Assembly (NCBI GenBank): GCA_003695265.1 | Contig: RFII01000037.1 | Coordinates: 1 to 33,707 of the forward strand | Direction of reading: 5' to 3' | Source of the DNA: Candidatus Woesearchaeota archaeon | GTDB taxonomy: Archaea > Nanobdellota > Nanobdellia > Woesearchaeales > J072 | DNA: 33,707 bases | In this document: piece by piece, positions 1 through 9,934 of the stretch | Numbering within the stretch: position 1 is the stretch's first letter | How the letters are laid out: every line of letters starts with the position of its first letter | Translations under genes and position numbers: made by a program | Notes under the pieces: generated by a model | Told to the model about the DNA's origin: nothing | The model's input: the letters and a program-made list of their open reading frames with translations, nothing else | Database searches by the model: none

Positions 1-1
1 A

Positions 2-973
2 ACAGCACAAATCATCTACCTAAACCAAAACACAACCAACAACAAAACACCCCTAGAAATAACATACTCACAACCACAAAGCAAACAAGCAATATTCGTT
101 GCGCGGAAATCTGTAAGCTTTGAAGATGTTTGTGTGGAGACATGTGCTGTTAATTTCACTGACACAAATTATGAGGTGAGGTTTGAGGTTAGTAATGCCA
201 CTTTGCATATCATCAACATAAGCTACACAACAACACAGAATATTAGGGTTCCTGAAAACGTGACCTTAATAATCCAAGGCAACGAGACCATCTTCATAAA
301 CAACACTTTGCTAAACGCTTCCATAAGCGCGGGCTTAAAATCAATGCTGAATTACAGTGACATTGATGCCGGAAGCTTATGGGTCCTCTCAAAAATAAAT
401 GAGATTCAGCCTTCAAACGAGATAACCAGCAGAATAAATTATTATATGTATGATGAGTCGGATGAAGAGGCGCCGATTTTTAAGTTTATTAGGAAACAAG
501 AAATAACGAGTAGTGATGTTCCAGATAAGTTGTGGAGCATCCAATACACGTCCGACTTCCTAAAGGTGTGGATGTGCAGGTCTGAGCCGATTGATGAGAA
601 ATTCTTAGCAGGGCTTGAGCAGAGAACAGTAGAAAAGTTTGAGGAGTACAAGGACTTGCATGTCCTGCTCGCTTATGTTTGGGCAAAGGAGCTCGGATGC
701 TACGAACCAGAAGTGCTTGACCCGCTTATCAGTAAGAAAGTATCCGAGATACTGAGCAAGAGCACTGACGGCTTGTCGATTGACGTGGTTGCTGAGCGAG
801 CAGCTGTTGTTCAGTACGCAGGCTACCGGATACCACCAAGCCTTGTTGAATACCTGCTGGTAACGCAGAACATTGATGGCGGCTGGTCATCTGATATTGA
901 GAGCAGCTCAAATCCGCACACAACCAGCCTTGCTATTTGGGCTTTAGTACAATGGAGAGAGAATAATGAATAA
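2..973 (+). CDS. N-terminally truncated (window edge) secreted/surface protein with C-terminal alpha/alpha-toroid (terpenoid cyclase/prenyltransferase-like) repeat
   Basis: Frame is open from base 2 upstream of the GTG at 134 (TAQIIYLNQNTTNNKTPLEITYS...). C-terminus 'LVEYLLVTQNIDGGWSSDIESSSNPHTTSLAIWALVQW' resembles a QxxDGGW toroid repeat. Stop at 971-973 overlaps the next gene start. Confidence 0.7.
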   Translation, partial: TAQIIYLNQNTTNNKTPLEITYSQPQSKQAIFVARKSVSFEDVCVETCAVNFTDTNYEVRFEVSNATLHIINISYTTTQNIRVPENVTLIIQGNETIFINNTLLNASISAGLKSMLNYSDIDAGSLWVLSKINEIQPSNEITSRINYYMYDESDEEAPIFKFIRKQEITSSDVPDKLWSIQYTSDFLKVWMCRSEPIDEKFLAGLEQRTVEKFEEYKDLHVLLAYVWAKELGCYEPEVLDPLISKKVSEILSKSTDGLSIDVVAERAAVVQYAGYRIPPSLVEYLLVTQNIDGGWSSDIESSSNPHTTSLAIWALVQWRENNE

Positions 974-3900
974 GAGACTGGGAATATTTTGGATTATGGC
1001 ATTTTTTGTTCTGATTAGCTTGAAGAGTGTTATTCCCACGAACCCTACTTGTAATATTAATTCAGTTAGCATTTTATGCACGAACAGCTGCAAATGGAAC
1101 GTTGGTGAAGCAAAAAACGTAGGATGTTCTATAGATTGGGCCATGCCATTTCTTAGCATATGCACAGCTCCTGACGCAATTTGGACAGATAGAACTAGCG
1201 GGTCTTGGAGCATGATCCCATCTATTGACACGGACGTTGATTGCAACGGCGCATCATGCAAATATTCTCAAATACCGGACACAGCTTGGGAATACAAGTT
1301 GATTAAGTGCGAAAGCGCTGGCCAGTACCAAATAAGATGCAGTGATAAAGGAGGGGCTCATTACAGCAGCACTAAAACATTAACGTGCGTAGGAATCCCT
1401 AACGCAACGCAGGACAGTCCCCCAAATAGTTATATTGATACTGATGGCAATGTCACTTTTGTGTGTAATGCTTCAGCAACAAACAATCTGAAAAATATTT
1501 CATTAATCGGAAACTTTAGCGGCACTTTCGGCATTAACTCAACAAACATTGTGAGCGGAACTTTCAACACAACAAACTTCACCCTTGAAAACATTGCTGA
1601 CGGCGCGTATGTGTGGAACTGCAACGCTAGCGACAATGAGTCGAACTCAGACGTAGGGGACACGAATTACACCTTGTACGTTTACTGCAACCCACCTGCT
1701 GGAGGTGACTGGACGCCGCCTATTGGAGAAGGAAACGCCACTTGCCAAGATATTTCAGAAATGGTTAATTCCTTAACAATACCTTCAGGCCTCAAATTTG
1801 AGCTCATAAACGCTACAATAAACACGAAAAACCTTACAATCAAGCCAGGAGGCTCACTAATCATAAGAGATTCTCATAGCACTATTTGGCTTAACTCAAA
1901 CTTAACAGTGGAGGGAAACTTCACCCTTGACAATTCCACTATGCGCGTCAACAGCAGCTATAATGGTGAATACAACATAATTGTCCTGAGCGGCGGAAGA
2001 ATGATTGTTGCTAATAACAGCAACATAACAGAGGGCGAATTCACAAGCAATTACAGGTTCTGGGCTGAGTACGGCTCATACCTTGAAATAACAGATTCTG
2101 TTATTGAGGACGTGGGCTGGGATCAAAGCGGGTATCATAGGAATGAGAGCATATTCGTTAACTCGTCTGCTGTGATAAGAAACACGACTATCACAGATGG
2201 CTATGGCGGTGTGTATTTGGGACCCGGCTCAAATGGGAGCAACATAACAAACAACATTTTTGACCCGGGCTCAAGCGCTGGTATAACAGCAATTTTAGCT
2301 AACGGCTCCGGCTTCCACAACATTTCAAACAATTACATAACAGGATTTAATGCTGGAGGAAGCATCAGCATGCATTTCGTGAATTCTGACAACAACATTA
2401 TAAGTGAAAACACCCTCTATAATACAAGCAAGGCACCATCAGATGTTAAAGGGGTTGTATTCTTTAACTCAAACAACAACACATTTTTCAACAACAACTT
2501 AACTGATATTGGTGTCGGAGTATGTGCATCAGGGAACGGCTACGGCATAATAATAGACTCATCATACGGAAACCTAATAGACAACAACACGTTGTATGAC
2601 ATCAGCGAATGCAACGGAGTGTCATTCGGAATATTGGTTAATAACAGCGGCCAGAACAACACAATAAGCAACAACAACATAAACCAGACTGTTGATGATG
2701 GAATATACGTAACAAACTCAACATACACTTACATTTTGAACAACACTATTTTTAACACGAGCGATGACGGCATTGAGCTGATGCCGGGCTCTGACCACTC
2801 AAACATAAGCGGAAACACAATCATCTCGGCCAACATTTCAGGAATCGATATCTTGACTAATAATAGTGTAGTTTATAATAATTTCATTAATGGGGACAGT
2901 GACAGCACAAGCGGCTTAACCATCAGTAGCGGATCTAGTGTAGAGAATATTACCATAAGGGGCTTAACATTGGGCAATATAACAATTACGGCGATAAACT
3001 TGAGTGACAACAGCAATAACATAACAATAAGGGATGCGTATTATACAGATTCATCCGCAAATACTGGATTAAGTGTTAGAAGCAATGTATTAATGATTGA
3101 CTCAAACCCGACAGGATCGACAAACAACATAAGGTTTGTGTCTGGAACAGCAGCTAACCTCACCACAATTAATGTCACAGAAATCCCGGCTTCAGTTGAG
3201 GCAGGCCAGCACCACTGGAGGAAATGGTGGGTTTATATAACAGTGCAGGACGAGGCTGGAAGGCCGGTAGAGAACGCTAATGTGACTGTGTGGGACAAGG
3301 ACAATAACGAGGTTGAAAACTTCCTGACGCCGGCAGACGGCAGGAGAAATTTGAACCTTACAGAATACCATAGGTATTACAGCGGCGGAGAAGTTTACTT
3401 TTATTATTCTAATTACACAATCAATGCTACGAAGTACGGCTCGTTGGCATCTGAGAAAGTTAATCTTACTGGAAACATTAACTTAATATTGACTCTTCCA
3501 AATGATCCGCCATCAACGCCAACACCTTCATTAACAAGCGAGAACGGCACGAACACAACATTAGAATATCTCAACTGCTCAGCTTTGATAACAGATGCCA
3601 ATAATGATTCTATGAACGTAACAGTAAAATGGTATAATAATTCAGTTCTATGGATGACTGTTAACTACTTCAACAGCTACGCAAACGGCACACTATTCAA
3701 CGCAACACTCGCAAGCTCAAACACAACATTAGGAGACGTGTGGAGCTGCAGTATAATGCTTAATGACAGCATGAACGTATCAGCCTGGGGGAACTCAAAC
3801 AACGTGACAATAATAGACACAACACCACCAACAATAACATGGGAAAACCCAACACCAAACAACGCAACAATAACAAACAACAACTACGCATACCTAAACA

Positions 3901-6900
3901 CAACAATAACAGACACACACAACACCTCAGCATTCATCGACTGGAACAGGACATTGATCGGCTATTGGAGCATGGACGCATACAACTCAACAGGCATTTA
4001 CGACAACTCAACCTACACCCATTTCGCGGAATTCATAGGCATTAGCACAGCAAACATTACAGACGCGAAGTATGGGAAGGGGGTTGACCTAGACGGAACA
4101 TCTGATTACCTTAAAGTAAGTGAGGACAATTCCTTAGACCCTGGAACAGATAATTGGACCGTTGAAGTCTGGGCAAAACCCCCCAACTCAAACCAAAGAT
4201 CATTTATTATCTCAAAAAGAACACCTTCTGGCAGTTACGAGCAGTGGGGCATGGGAATATTTGACGCCACAACCAGCTTCCAAGCAGGGCAAAGGCTCAG
4301 ATGCTTGTGGTTAGGGCAGAGCGGTACAGGATACAGGTTTGCGCCTGCCTCAAACTCGGATGTTGCTGACGGCAACTGGCATCATTATGCCTGCGTCTTC
4401 GAGTATGGAAACACAATAAGAATGTACAAGGATGGTGTTGAATTAGCTTCAACGTTCCCTTATGGCGGAGGAACATGGGAATCTATGGACAATAGTGATC
4501 CGCTAGGAATTGGAAGTGATGGTTATGGCAATTATAAGTTTGCAGGCTCAATAGATGAGGTTAGAATTTACCGCAGAGCATTAAGCCCGGAAGAAATCAA
4601 CGCCTCCTACAACAACAACCTTCACAGGTTATACCACAACTTCACAGGACTAAGCAGTGGAACTTACAATTACACAGCATACGCGATAGACCAAGCAGGC
4701 AACCTCCAAATAACAGCAACGAGAAACATAACAATCGACACGACACCGCCAACAATAACCTGGGAAAACCCAACTCCAAGCAATGATGCCATAGTTACGG
4801 ATGAATATGTCTACCTAAACACGACAATAACAGACAGCACAAACACATCAGCATTCATCGACTGGAACAGGAGCCTTGTGGGGTACTGGAGCTTTGATGT
4901 GACCGATGCAACATATGTTTATGATAACTCATCATATGGGCACGACTTAACTTTTGAGGGAGGTCTTGGACAGGCAAATCTGACTCCGGGTGTGTATGGG
5001 AATGCGATAACGATGGATGGGGAAATCGGCATAAACGGCGACTACTTGAAAAGGCCGTTAAACCAAGACTTAAATCTTTCTAACACAAGTTTCACATTCA
5101 TGCTGTGGGTGAACCTGAGGGATACGGACGCTACAAGTTACGTCTTGACGTATGGAACTTCATCTCATACGTTTATGTACATTGGCGGCGGAGGAACGCC
5201 CGCCCTCAGAGTTGGGAACGGCACTGCCACGACAACGCTCGCGGCAGGAAGCGTGGCGAAGAACACGTGGACGCACCTTGCTTACCAGCTCGAGAAGGTA
5301 AGGGATAAGAATTTTACTATGAGAATATTCGTGAATGGAGTGCTTGCAGGCTCCAAAAGCACGACAATTGTGAACACCAACCCATATACTGAACCTTTAA
5401 GGCTCGGCTCTTATTATACTAATATTAATCATTTCAATGGATCTATGGATGAGGCCATGCTGTTCAGGCGCGCCCTCTCACCTGAAGAAATCAACGCCTC
5501 TTACAACAACAACCTTCACAGGCTCTACCACAACTTCACAAACCTTAGCAAAGGAACATATAACTACACCGCATACGCGATAGACCAAGTAGGCAACCTC
5601 CAAAAAACAGCAACGAGAAACGTGACAATTAACATTGTTCCTGCAACGCCAAGCCCAACATTAACAAGCGAGAACGGCACGAATTACACAACAGAGTATT
5701 TGAACTGCTCAGAAGTGCTAATTGATGGTGATGGGGATGCGATGAACGTTTCTGTCAAGTGGTACAACAACTCAGTTCTCTGGCTAACAGTTGATTACAA
5801 CAACAGCTACGCAAACGGCACACTATTCAACGCGACACTCGCAAGCTCAAACACTACAAAAGGCCAGAACTGGACTTGCGGAATGCAGACAAGCGACGGC
5901 TTAAACTCAAGCAGCTGGGCGAACTCAAGCGTTTTGATAATTGCGAATTCCCCACCAGTCATGCAGTCTCCAAGGATAGCGCCTGACCCTGCTTACACTA
6001 ATGACACCCTGCAAGGTTACTGTAATGCTACGGACGCTGACGGCGACACAGTCAATTATTATTATAAGTGGTTTAATGAAAGCGTGGAATTAAGCAGCGG
6101 CCGCGCAACGACAATGATAGAGGATGACACAGAAGACGCTGCTGCTTATGATGGTAATATCCAAAACCCAACTTATGCTTACGATGAAATATGGACTACT
6201 CGTGCAAAAGTATTAGGCCTTGGCGCTTCTGGAAACATTTACATCAATTACACAATCCCAAGCAATGTAATAAATGCGCAGCAAGAAGTCAAGTATACCA
6301 GCTCAGGCTGCAGCAACACTAATTATATATATTGTTATAATGGAAGCCAATGGATAATAATTGATTCGTGGTCAGGAATAATTAACACTATTAAGAATAT
6401 TTCATTAGACCAGAGCTGCATTGACAGCAATAACGGCGTTTTGGAGGAAAAGATTCATCTGGATTGTGATGTAAATCCAGGCCCAGAATCTTATTTCTTT
6501 GAGGAAAAGGTCTGGTGGAACAAATCAGTGTATTACACAGAGTCAGTAGAGAAGAACGTCAACAATTACACGCAAGCAGCGCAGCAGAAAGGCGAGAACT
6601 GGACTTATTCCTGCTTAGCATTTGATGGAACAGACAATGCGAGCAGCTGGGCAAATTATTCATTGATAATACAGAACCTGCCGCCAAACACAGTAACGCC
6701 TAGCATCACCAGCGAGAACGGAACTAATTACACGACAGAATACCTGAACTGCTCAGCCACTTTGCTGGATGGCGACGCTGATGCCATGAATGTCAGCGTG
6801 CTTTGGTACAACAACTCAGTTCTCTGGCTAACAGTTGATTACAACAACAGCTACGCGAACGGCACTCTTTTTAATGCAACGCTAGCAAGCTCAAACACCA

Positions 6901-7721
6901 CAAAAGGCCAGAACTGGAGCTGCGCTCTCAACGTAAGCGACGGCACGAACTACACATTGTCGCTTAACTCAAGCAACCTCACAATTGCTAATACGCCGCC
7001 CTCCAATGTCACTTTGATTTTCCCGAACAACGGCAATGACACACTGCTTGACAGGACTCCAACCTTTAACTGGAGCGCCGCAACTGACCCTGACAATGAC
7101 GTGATAAATTACACGCTAAATGTGACTTGCCCGACGTGCTCAGCAGAAATAAACGTAGTGGTATCAAACGACACTAATTACACACCTTCAATAGAACTTG
7201 ACCTTGACAAGGTGTATTATTGGAATGTAACCACTAATGACGGCACTGACTCGGGCGGAACTTCAGAGACATGGAATTTCACGATACTCTCAACGAGCAT
7301 AATAATGGTTAACGGATCGGTTAATTTCAGCAATATGCAGCTTTTGGAGTATGATAATACCTCAGATGACAATCCTCCTCCTTTTGTTGTTGAGAACAAT
7401 GGCAACGTATTAGTTAATGTTACTGTGTACGCTCAGAGCTCTCTTTGGGACACTGTTGGCTTGAACACCACTTATTTCATGGCAAAGGCTGACAACCACA
7501 CAGCAGAGCTCGGCTCGTTCAGGTACGACCTCTCGCAAACAACATACACTCCAATCCAGAACGTTACTTACAAGGAAAGGTACATCTCATACCTGAATTA
7601 TTCTGACTCGAACGACCTTGCCGAGCTAGACATTGCTGTCCAGGTTCCTGATGCGGAGCCTGCCGGCAACAAATCATCAGTACTAGTATTTGAGGCGACT
7701 GCCTCAGGCAATCCACCATGA
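966..7721 (+). CDS. Giant (2251 aa) secreted surface protein: parallel beta-helix (NosD/pectate-lyase-like) region, two LamG-like domains, three Ig-like repeats, C-terminal beta-sandwich
   Basis: Signal-peptide-like N-terminus; repeated NNTxSNNxI beta-helix rungs (about 1.8-3.1 kb); 'IGYWSMDAYNSTGIYDNSTY...VEVWAKPP...DGNWHHYACVF...IDEVRIYRRALSPEEINASYNNN' LamG signature twice; many N-x-S/T sequons. Confidence 0.9.
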   Translation: MNKRLGIFWIMAFFVLISLKSVIPTNPTCNINSVSILCTNSCKWNVGEAKNVGCSIDWAMPFLSICTAPDAIWTDRTSGSWSMIPSIDTDVDCNGASCKYSQIPDTAWEYKLIKCESAGQYQIRCSDKGGAHYSSTKTLTCVGIPNATQDSPPNSYIDTDGNVTFVCNASATNNLKNISLIGNFSGTFGINSTNIVSGTFNTTNFTLENIADGAYVWNCNASDNESNSDVGDTNYTLYVYCNPPAGGDWTPPIGEGNATCQDISEMVNSLTIPSGLKFELINATINTKNLTIKPGGSLIIRDSHSTIWLNSNLTVEGNFTLDNSTMRVNSSYNGEYNIIVLSGGRMIVANNSNITEGEFTSNYRFWAEYGSYLEITDSVIEDVGWDQSGYHRNESIFVNSSAVIRNTTITDGYGGVYLGPGSNGSNITNNIFDPGSSAGITAILANGSGFHNISNNYITGFNAGGSISMHFVNSDNNIISENTLYNTSKAPSDVKGVVFFNSNNNTFFNNNLTDIGVGVCASGNGYGIIIDSSYGNLIDNNTLYDISECNGVSFGILVNNSGQNNTISNNNINQTVDDGIYVTNSTYTYILNNTIFNTSDDGIELMPGSDHSNISGNTIISANISGIDILTNNSVVYNNFINGDSDSTSGLTISSGSSVENITIRGLTLGNITITAINLSDNSNNITIRDAYYTDSSANTGLSVRSNVLMIDSNPTGSTNNIRFVSGTAANLTTINVTEIPASVEAGQHHWRKWWVYITVQDEAGRPVENANVTVWDKDNNEVENFLTPADGRRNLNLTEYHRYYSGGEVYFYYSNYTINATKYGSLASEKVNLTGNINLILTLPNDPPSTPTPSLTSENGTNTTLEYLNCSALITDANNDSMNVTVKWYNNSVLWMTVNYFNSYANGTLFNATLASSNTTLGDVWSCSIMLNDSMNVSAWGNSNNVTIIDTTPPTITWENPTPNNATITNNNYAYLNTTITDTHNTSAFIDWNRTLIGYWSMDAYNSTGIYDNSTYTHFAEFIGISTANITDAKYGKGVDLDGTSDYLKVSEDNSLDPGTDNWTVEVWAKPPNSNQRSFIISKRTPSGSYEQWGMGIFDATTSFQAGQRLRCLWLGQSGTGYRFAPASNSDVADGNWHHYACVFEYGNTIRMYKDGVELASTFPYGGGTWESMDNSDPLGIGSDGYGNYKFAGSIDEVRIYRRALSPEEINASYNNNLHRLYHNFTGLSSGTYNYTAYAIDQAGNLQITATRNITIDTTPPTITWENPTPSNDAIVTDEYVYLNTTITDSTNTSAFIDWNRSLVGYWSFDVTDATYVYDNSSYGHDLTFEGGLGQANLTPGVYGNAITMDGEIGINGDYLKRPLNQDLNLSNTSFTFMLWVNLRDTDATSYVLTYGTSSHTFMYIGGGGTPALRVGNGTATTTLAAGSVAKNTWTHLAYQLEKVRDKNFTMRIFVNGVLAGSKSTTIVNTNPYTEPLRLGSYYTNINHFNGSMDEAMLFRRALSPEEINASYNNNLHRLYHNFTNLSKGTYNYTAYAIDQVGNLQKTATRNVTINIVPATPSPTLTSENGTNYTTEYLNCSEVLIDGDGDAMNVSVKWYNNSVLWLTVDYNNSYANGTLFNATLASSNTTKGQNWTCGMQTSDGLNSSSWANSSVLIIANSPPVMQSPRIAPDPAYTNDTLQGYCNATDADGDTVNYYYKWFNESVELSSGRATTMIEDDTEDAAAYDGNIQNPTYAYDEIWTTRAKVLGLGASGNIYINYTIPSNVINAQQEVKYTSSGCSNTNYIYCYNGSQWIIIDSWSGIINTIKNISLDQSCIDSNNGVLEEKIHLDCDVNPGPESYFFEEKVWWNKSVYYTESVEKNVNNYTQAAQQKGENWTYSCLAFDGTDNASSWANYSLIIQNLPPNTVTPSITSENGTNYTTEYLNCSATLLDGDADAMNVSVLWYNNSVLWLTVDYNNSYANGTLFNATLASSNTTKGQNWSCALNVSDGTNYTLSLNSSNLTIANTPPSNVTLIFPNNGNDTLLDRTPTFNWSAATDPDNDVINYTLNVTCPTCSAEINVVVSNDTNYTPSIELDLDKVYYWNVTTNDGTDSGGTSETWNFTILSTSIIMVNGSVNFSNMQLLEYDNTSDDNPPPFVVENNGNVLVNVTVYAQSSLWDTVGLNTTYFMAKADNHTAELGSFRYDLSQTTYTPIQNVTYKERYISYLNYSDSNDLAELDIAVQVPDAEPAGNKSSVLVFEATASGNPP
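3516..3816 (+). repeat. Ig-like module copy A (TPTPSLTSENGTN...SYANGTLFNATLASSNTT)
   Basis: Matches copies at 5646-5949 and 6696-6990 at protein level and partly at DNA level (aacagctacgcaaacggcacactattcaacgc). Confidence 0.85.
3831..4736 (+). repeat. LamG plus linker module copy A
   Basis: ITWENPTPNN...TSAFIDWNRTLIGYWSMD...SPEEINASYNNNLHRLYHNFTGLSSGTYNYTAYAIDQAGNLQ recurs at 4749-5628. Confidence 0.85.
4749..5628 (+). repeat. LamG plus linker module copy B
   Basis: ITWENPTPSN...TSAFIDWNRSLVGYWSFD...SPEEINASYNNNLHRLYHNFTNLSKGTYNYTAYAIDQVGNLQ. Confidence 0.85.
5646..5949 (+). repeat. Ig-like module copy B
   Basis: TPSPTLTSENGTNYTTEYLNCSEVLIDGDGDAMNVSVKWYNNSVLWLTVDYNNSYANGTLFNATLASSNTTKGQNW. 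Confidence 0.85.
6696..6990 (+). repeat. Ig-like module copy C
   Basis: TPSITSENGTNYTTEYLNCSATLLDGDADAMNVSVLWYNNSVLWLTVDYNNSYANGTLFNATLASSNTTKGQNW. Confidence 0.85.
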
Positions 7722-8944
7722 GCAGAACAACATTAAACAGGAATTGCATGCTTGTCTTGGCAGCTTTTGTTATGCTGTTTGCTCTGGCAGGCCAAAGCCT
7801 CGCCCTTGGCGTTGCGCCAACGCAGAAAGTCATTGACTTTGAGCCCGGCCAGACAAAAGAAGTTAAAATCCAGATAATCAATGACCAGCAAAAAGACTTC
7901 AAAGCCATAGTTTATGCCAGGGGTGAGATGGCAAATTATACTAATATTAGGGACAGCTTAGTAACAGTAAAGGCAAATGAGAAAATGAAGGAATTCAGGT
8001 TTAATGTGAGTATGCCAAGCAGCATAGACAAGCCCGGAGACCACGAAGTAGAGATAGTTGTTTTGGAATTTGGCGATGACGTGGAAGAAAAGGCTATTGT
8101 GACGGCAAGGGTCGCGGTTGTGTCAAAGCTTATTGTTCGCGTGCCCTACCCTGGAAAGTACGCAGACGCAAAGCTTTTCATAAACTCTGCAAATGTGAAC
8201 GAAACTGTCACTTTCAAGGTGCCTATTTATAATTTTGGCGATGAGGCAATTGAAGAGGCTTGGGCTGAGATACAAATATTGGGAGCAACGTATGAAGTGA
8301 TAGGTAAAGTTGAGACAAACAGAATAAGGCTAGAGCCAAAATCAGAGAACAGCGTCAAGGCTGGCTGGCTTGCGGATGTGAACGCTGGGGTTTATCATGC
8401 AGTTGCCATAGTTCATTATGATGACAAAACAGTGAGGGTTGAGGAAAACTTTGAGGTTGGGAACCTTCTTGTTGAGGTTGAGAACGTGATAGTTGATGAG
8501 TTCAGATTAGGGGAGATTGCGAAGTTTGATATAATTGTGAAGAACACGTGGAATGAGCTGTTAAAAGATGTTTATGGCGATGTTAAGGTTGTTGATGAGA
8601 AGGGAAGCATTTACACGAATTACAAAACAGCTTCTATTGACATTCCCGCTTATTCGAAAGGTGTGCTTGAGGCTTACTGGGATACAAAGGAAGCGCAGAT
8701 AGGCAAGTATGACCTTGACATAACACTGCATTACAAGGGAAAGACAAGCAGGAAAGTGATTGAAACCCATGTGAATATTGACTCAATAACAACGAAGAGG
8801 ATGCCGACAGCCGAAGTTGTTGGAGCAAAGAGTGGTGCAGGGCCAGAATTCATAAAGCAGAATTCAGTGCTAATAATTTCAGTGATAATCCTTATTATTA
8901 TCAATATTGGCTGGTTCATTTATTTTAAGAAAAGCAAGAAATGA
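7718..8944 (+). CDS. NEW3/COG1470-like membrane-anchored extracellular protein (408 aa)
   Basis: Signal peptide, beta-sandwich pattern, C-terminal TM (VLIISVIILIIINIGWFIYF) plus KKSKK; ATGA overlap with upstream stop; paralogous to 9935-11110. Confidence 0.8.
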   Translation: MSRTTLNRNCMLVLAAFVMLFALAGQSLALGVAPTQKVIDFEPGQTKEVKIQIINDQQKDFKAIVYARGEMANYTNIRDSLVTVKANEKMKEFRFNVSMPSSIDKPGDHEVEIVVLEFGDDVEEKAIVTARVAVVSKLIVRVPYPGKYADAKLFINSANVNETVTFKVPIYNFGDEAIEEAWAEIQILGATYEVIGKVETNRIRLEPKSENSVKAGWLADVNAGVYHAVAIVHYDDKTVRVEENFEVGNLLVEVENVIVDEFRLGEIAKFDIIVKNTWNELLKDVYGDVKVVDEKGSIYTNYKTASIDIPAYSKGVLEAYWDTKEAQIGKYDLDITLHYKGKTSRKVIETHVNIDSITTKRMPTAEVVGAKSGAGPEFIKQNSVLIISVIILIIINIGWFIYFKKSKK

Positions 8945-9049
8945 GGTTGCATATAAGGTTGTATAATAAGGTTTTTATTTTTATATAGAAGATATATAGA
9001 AAAATTTATATATTAAGCATAACAAAATTTTTAATTAAGCAGTAAAAAA

Positions 9050-9274
9050 ATGGTGAGTGAAATAAAAGACAGGGAGAAAAAGATATTTATTACTTTAATA
9101 ATTCTTACAATAATAGTTTCTGTCCTAGGAACAGTGATGCTTCTCGAAGTTTCAATGCAGCCTAAACCTAAGACAAACCAGCAGGTCGGCTATGTCACAA
9201 TAGAAATACTGCCTAATCCGAACAAAGCTCCAGACCAGAGAGTGGTTGAGAAAGAAAACCATCAGCCTGGATAA
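9050..9274 (+). CDS. Small N-terminal-TM (pilin-like) protein
   Basis: KDREKKIFITLIILTIIVSVLGTVMLLEV hydrophobic N-terminus similar to the next ORF; TATA-like sequence upstream (aatttatatatt). Confidence 0.65.
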   Translation: MVSEIKDREKKIFITLIILTIIVSVLGTVMLLEVSMQPKPKTNQQVGYVTIEILPNPNKAPDQRVVEKENHQPG

Positions 9275-9289
9275 AATGAGGTGTCATGA

Positions 9290-9910
9290 ATGAGAGAGTT
9301 TTCAAACAAGATGATTATTACCCTACTTATTGTCACAATAATTGTTTCTTTGGGCGGCACTCTTATCAGTATAAGTCGCTTGAGCCAGCTAGAGCTTATA
9401 ACTGGAAAGGTTACTGTTGGAAACGTAAGCGTTAATATTACAGAACAAGCAACTCTGAATCTTACCACACCAAACATTGATTTTGGCAATGGATATGTAA
9501 CAGGAGGGTCTAACTGCACTATTAACAGCCAAGATGGAACTGGCTCAAGCACGTGCTGGAGCAACACAGGTGTAGGTGCTAATAGTGGTATAGTAGTTGA
9601 GAACATAGGAAATGTTGGAATCAATGTTAGTGTAACATTTGCTAAGAACGGAACAGATTTTATAGGTGGAACAAACCCTGAGCTAAAATACAAATGCAGG
9701 ACTGATGGAAGCAGCAGTGGAACATCAAGGGCAAGCTCATTCACATTAGTTGACAATACATCCTTGACTTATGAGTGCTGGGCAAACCTCGCTCCAATGA
9801 GCAGTTCTGACTCTTTTTATTTTGATATTAGTTTAAACATACCAGACAATGCTCAGGGGTTAAAGAATAATACTATAACATTCACCGCTGCCAAGAATAT
9901 GACGGGTTAA
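9290..9910 (+). CDS. N-terminal-TM beta-sandwich surface protein, possibly a TasA/archaeal pilus-like subunit
   Basis: NKMIITLLIVTIIVSLGGTLIS N-terminus, then 'GKVTVGNVSVNIT', 'VVENIGNVGINVSVTF', 'FYFDISLNIPDNAQGLKNNTITFTAAKN'. The C-terminal part resembles the end of the 2251-aa giant. Confidence 0.6.
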   Translation: MREFSNKMIITLLIVTIIVSLGGTLISISRLSQLELITGKVTVGNVSVNITEQATLNLTTPNIDFGNGYVTGGSNCTINSQDGTGSSTCWSNTGVGANSGIVVENIGNVGINVSVTFAKNGTDFIGGTNPELKYKCRTDGSSSGTSRASSFTLVDNTSLTYECWANLAPMSSSDSFYFDISLNIPDNAQGLKNNTITFTAAKNMTG

Positions 9911-9934
9911 ACCCGTTAAATTCTGGGTGTTTGA

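Noticed and set aside
3839-4045. Alternative-frame plus ORF 'MGKPNTKQRNNNKQQ...'
   Set aside because: Product of the A/C-rich codon patch of the giant gene read in another frame.
2300-7000. Diversity-generating retroelement variable region in the Asn-rich giant protein
   Set aside because: No reverse transcriptase, template repeat or accessory protein seen in the window; repeats fit domain duplication instead.
3500-7000. CRISPR-like repetition
   Set aside because: Repeats are long, in-frame protein modules without short identical repeats and unique spacers.
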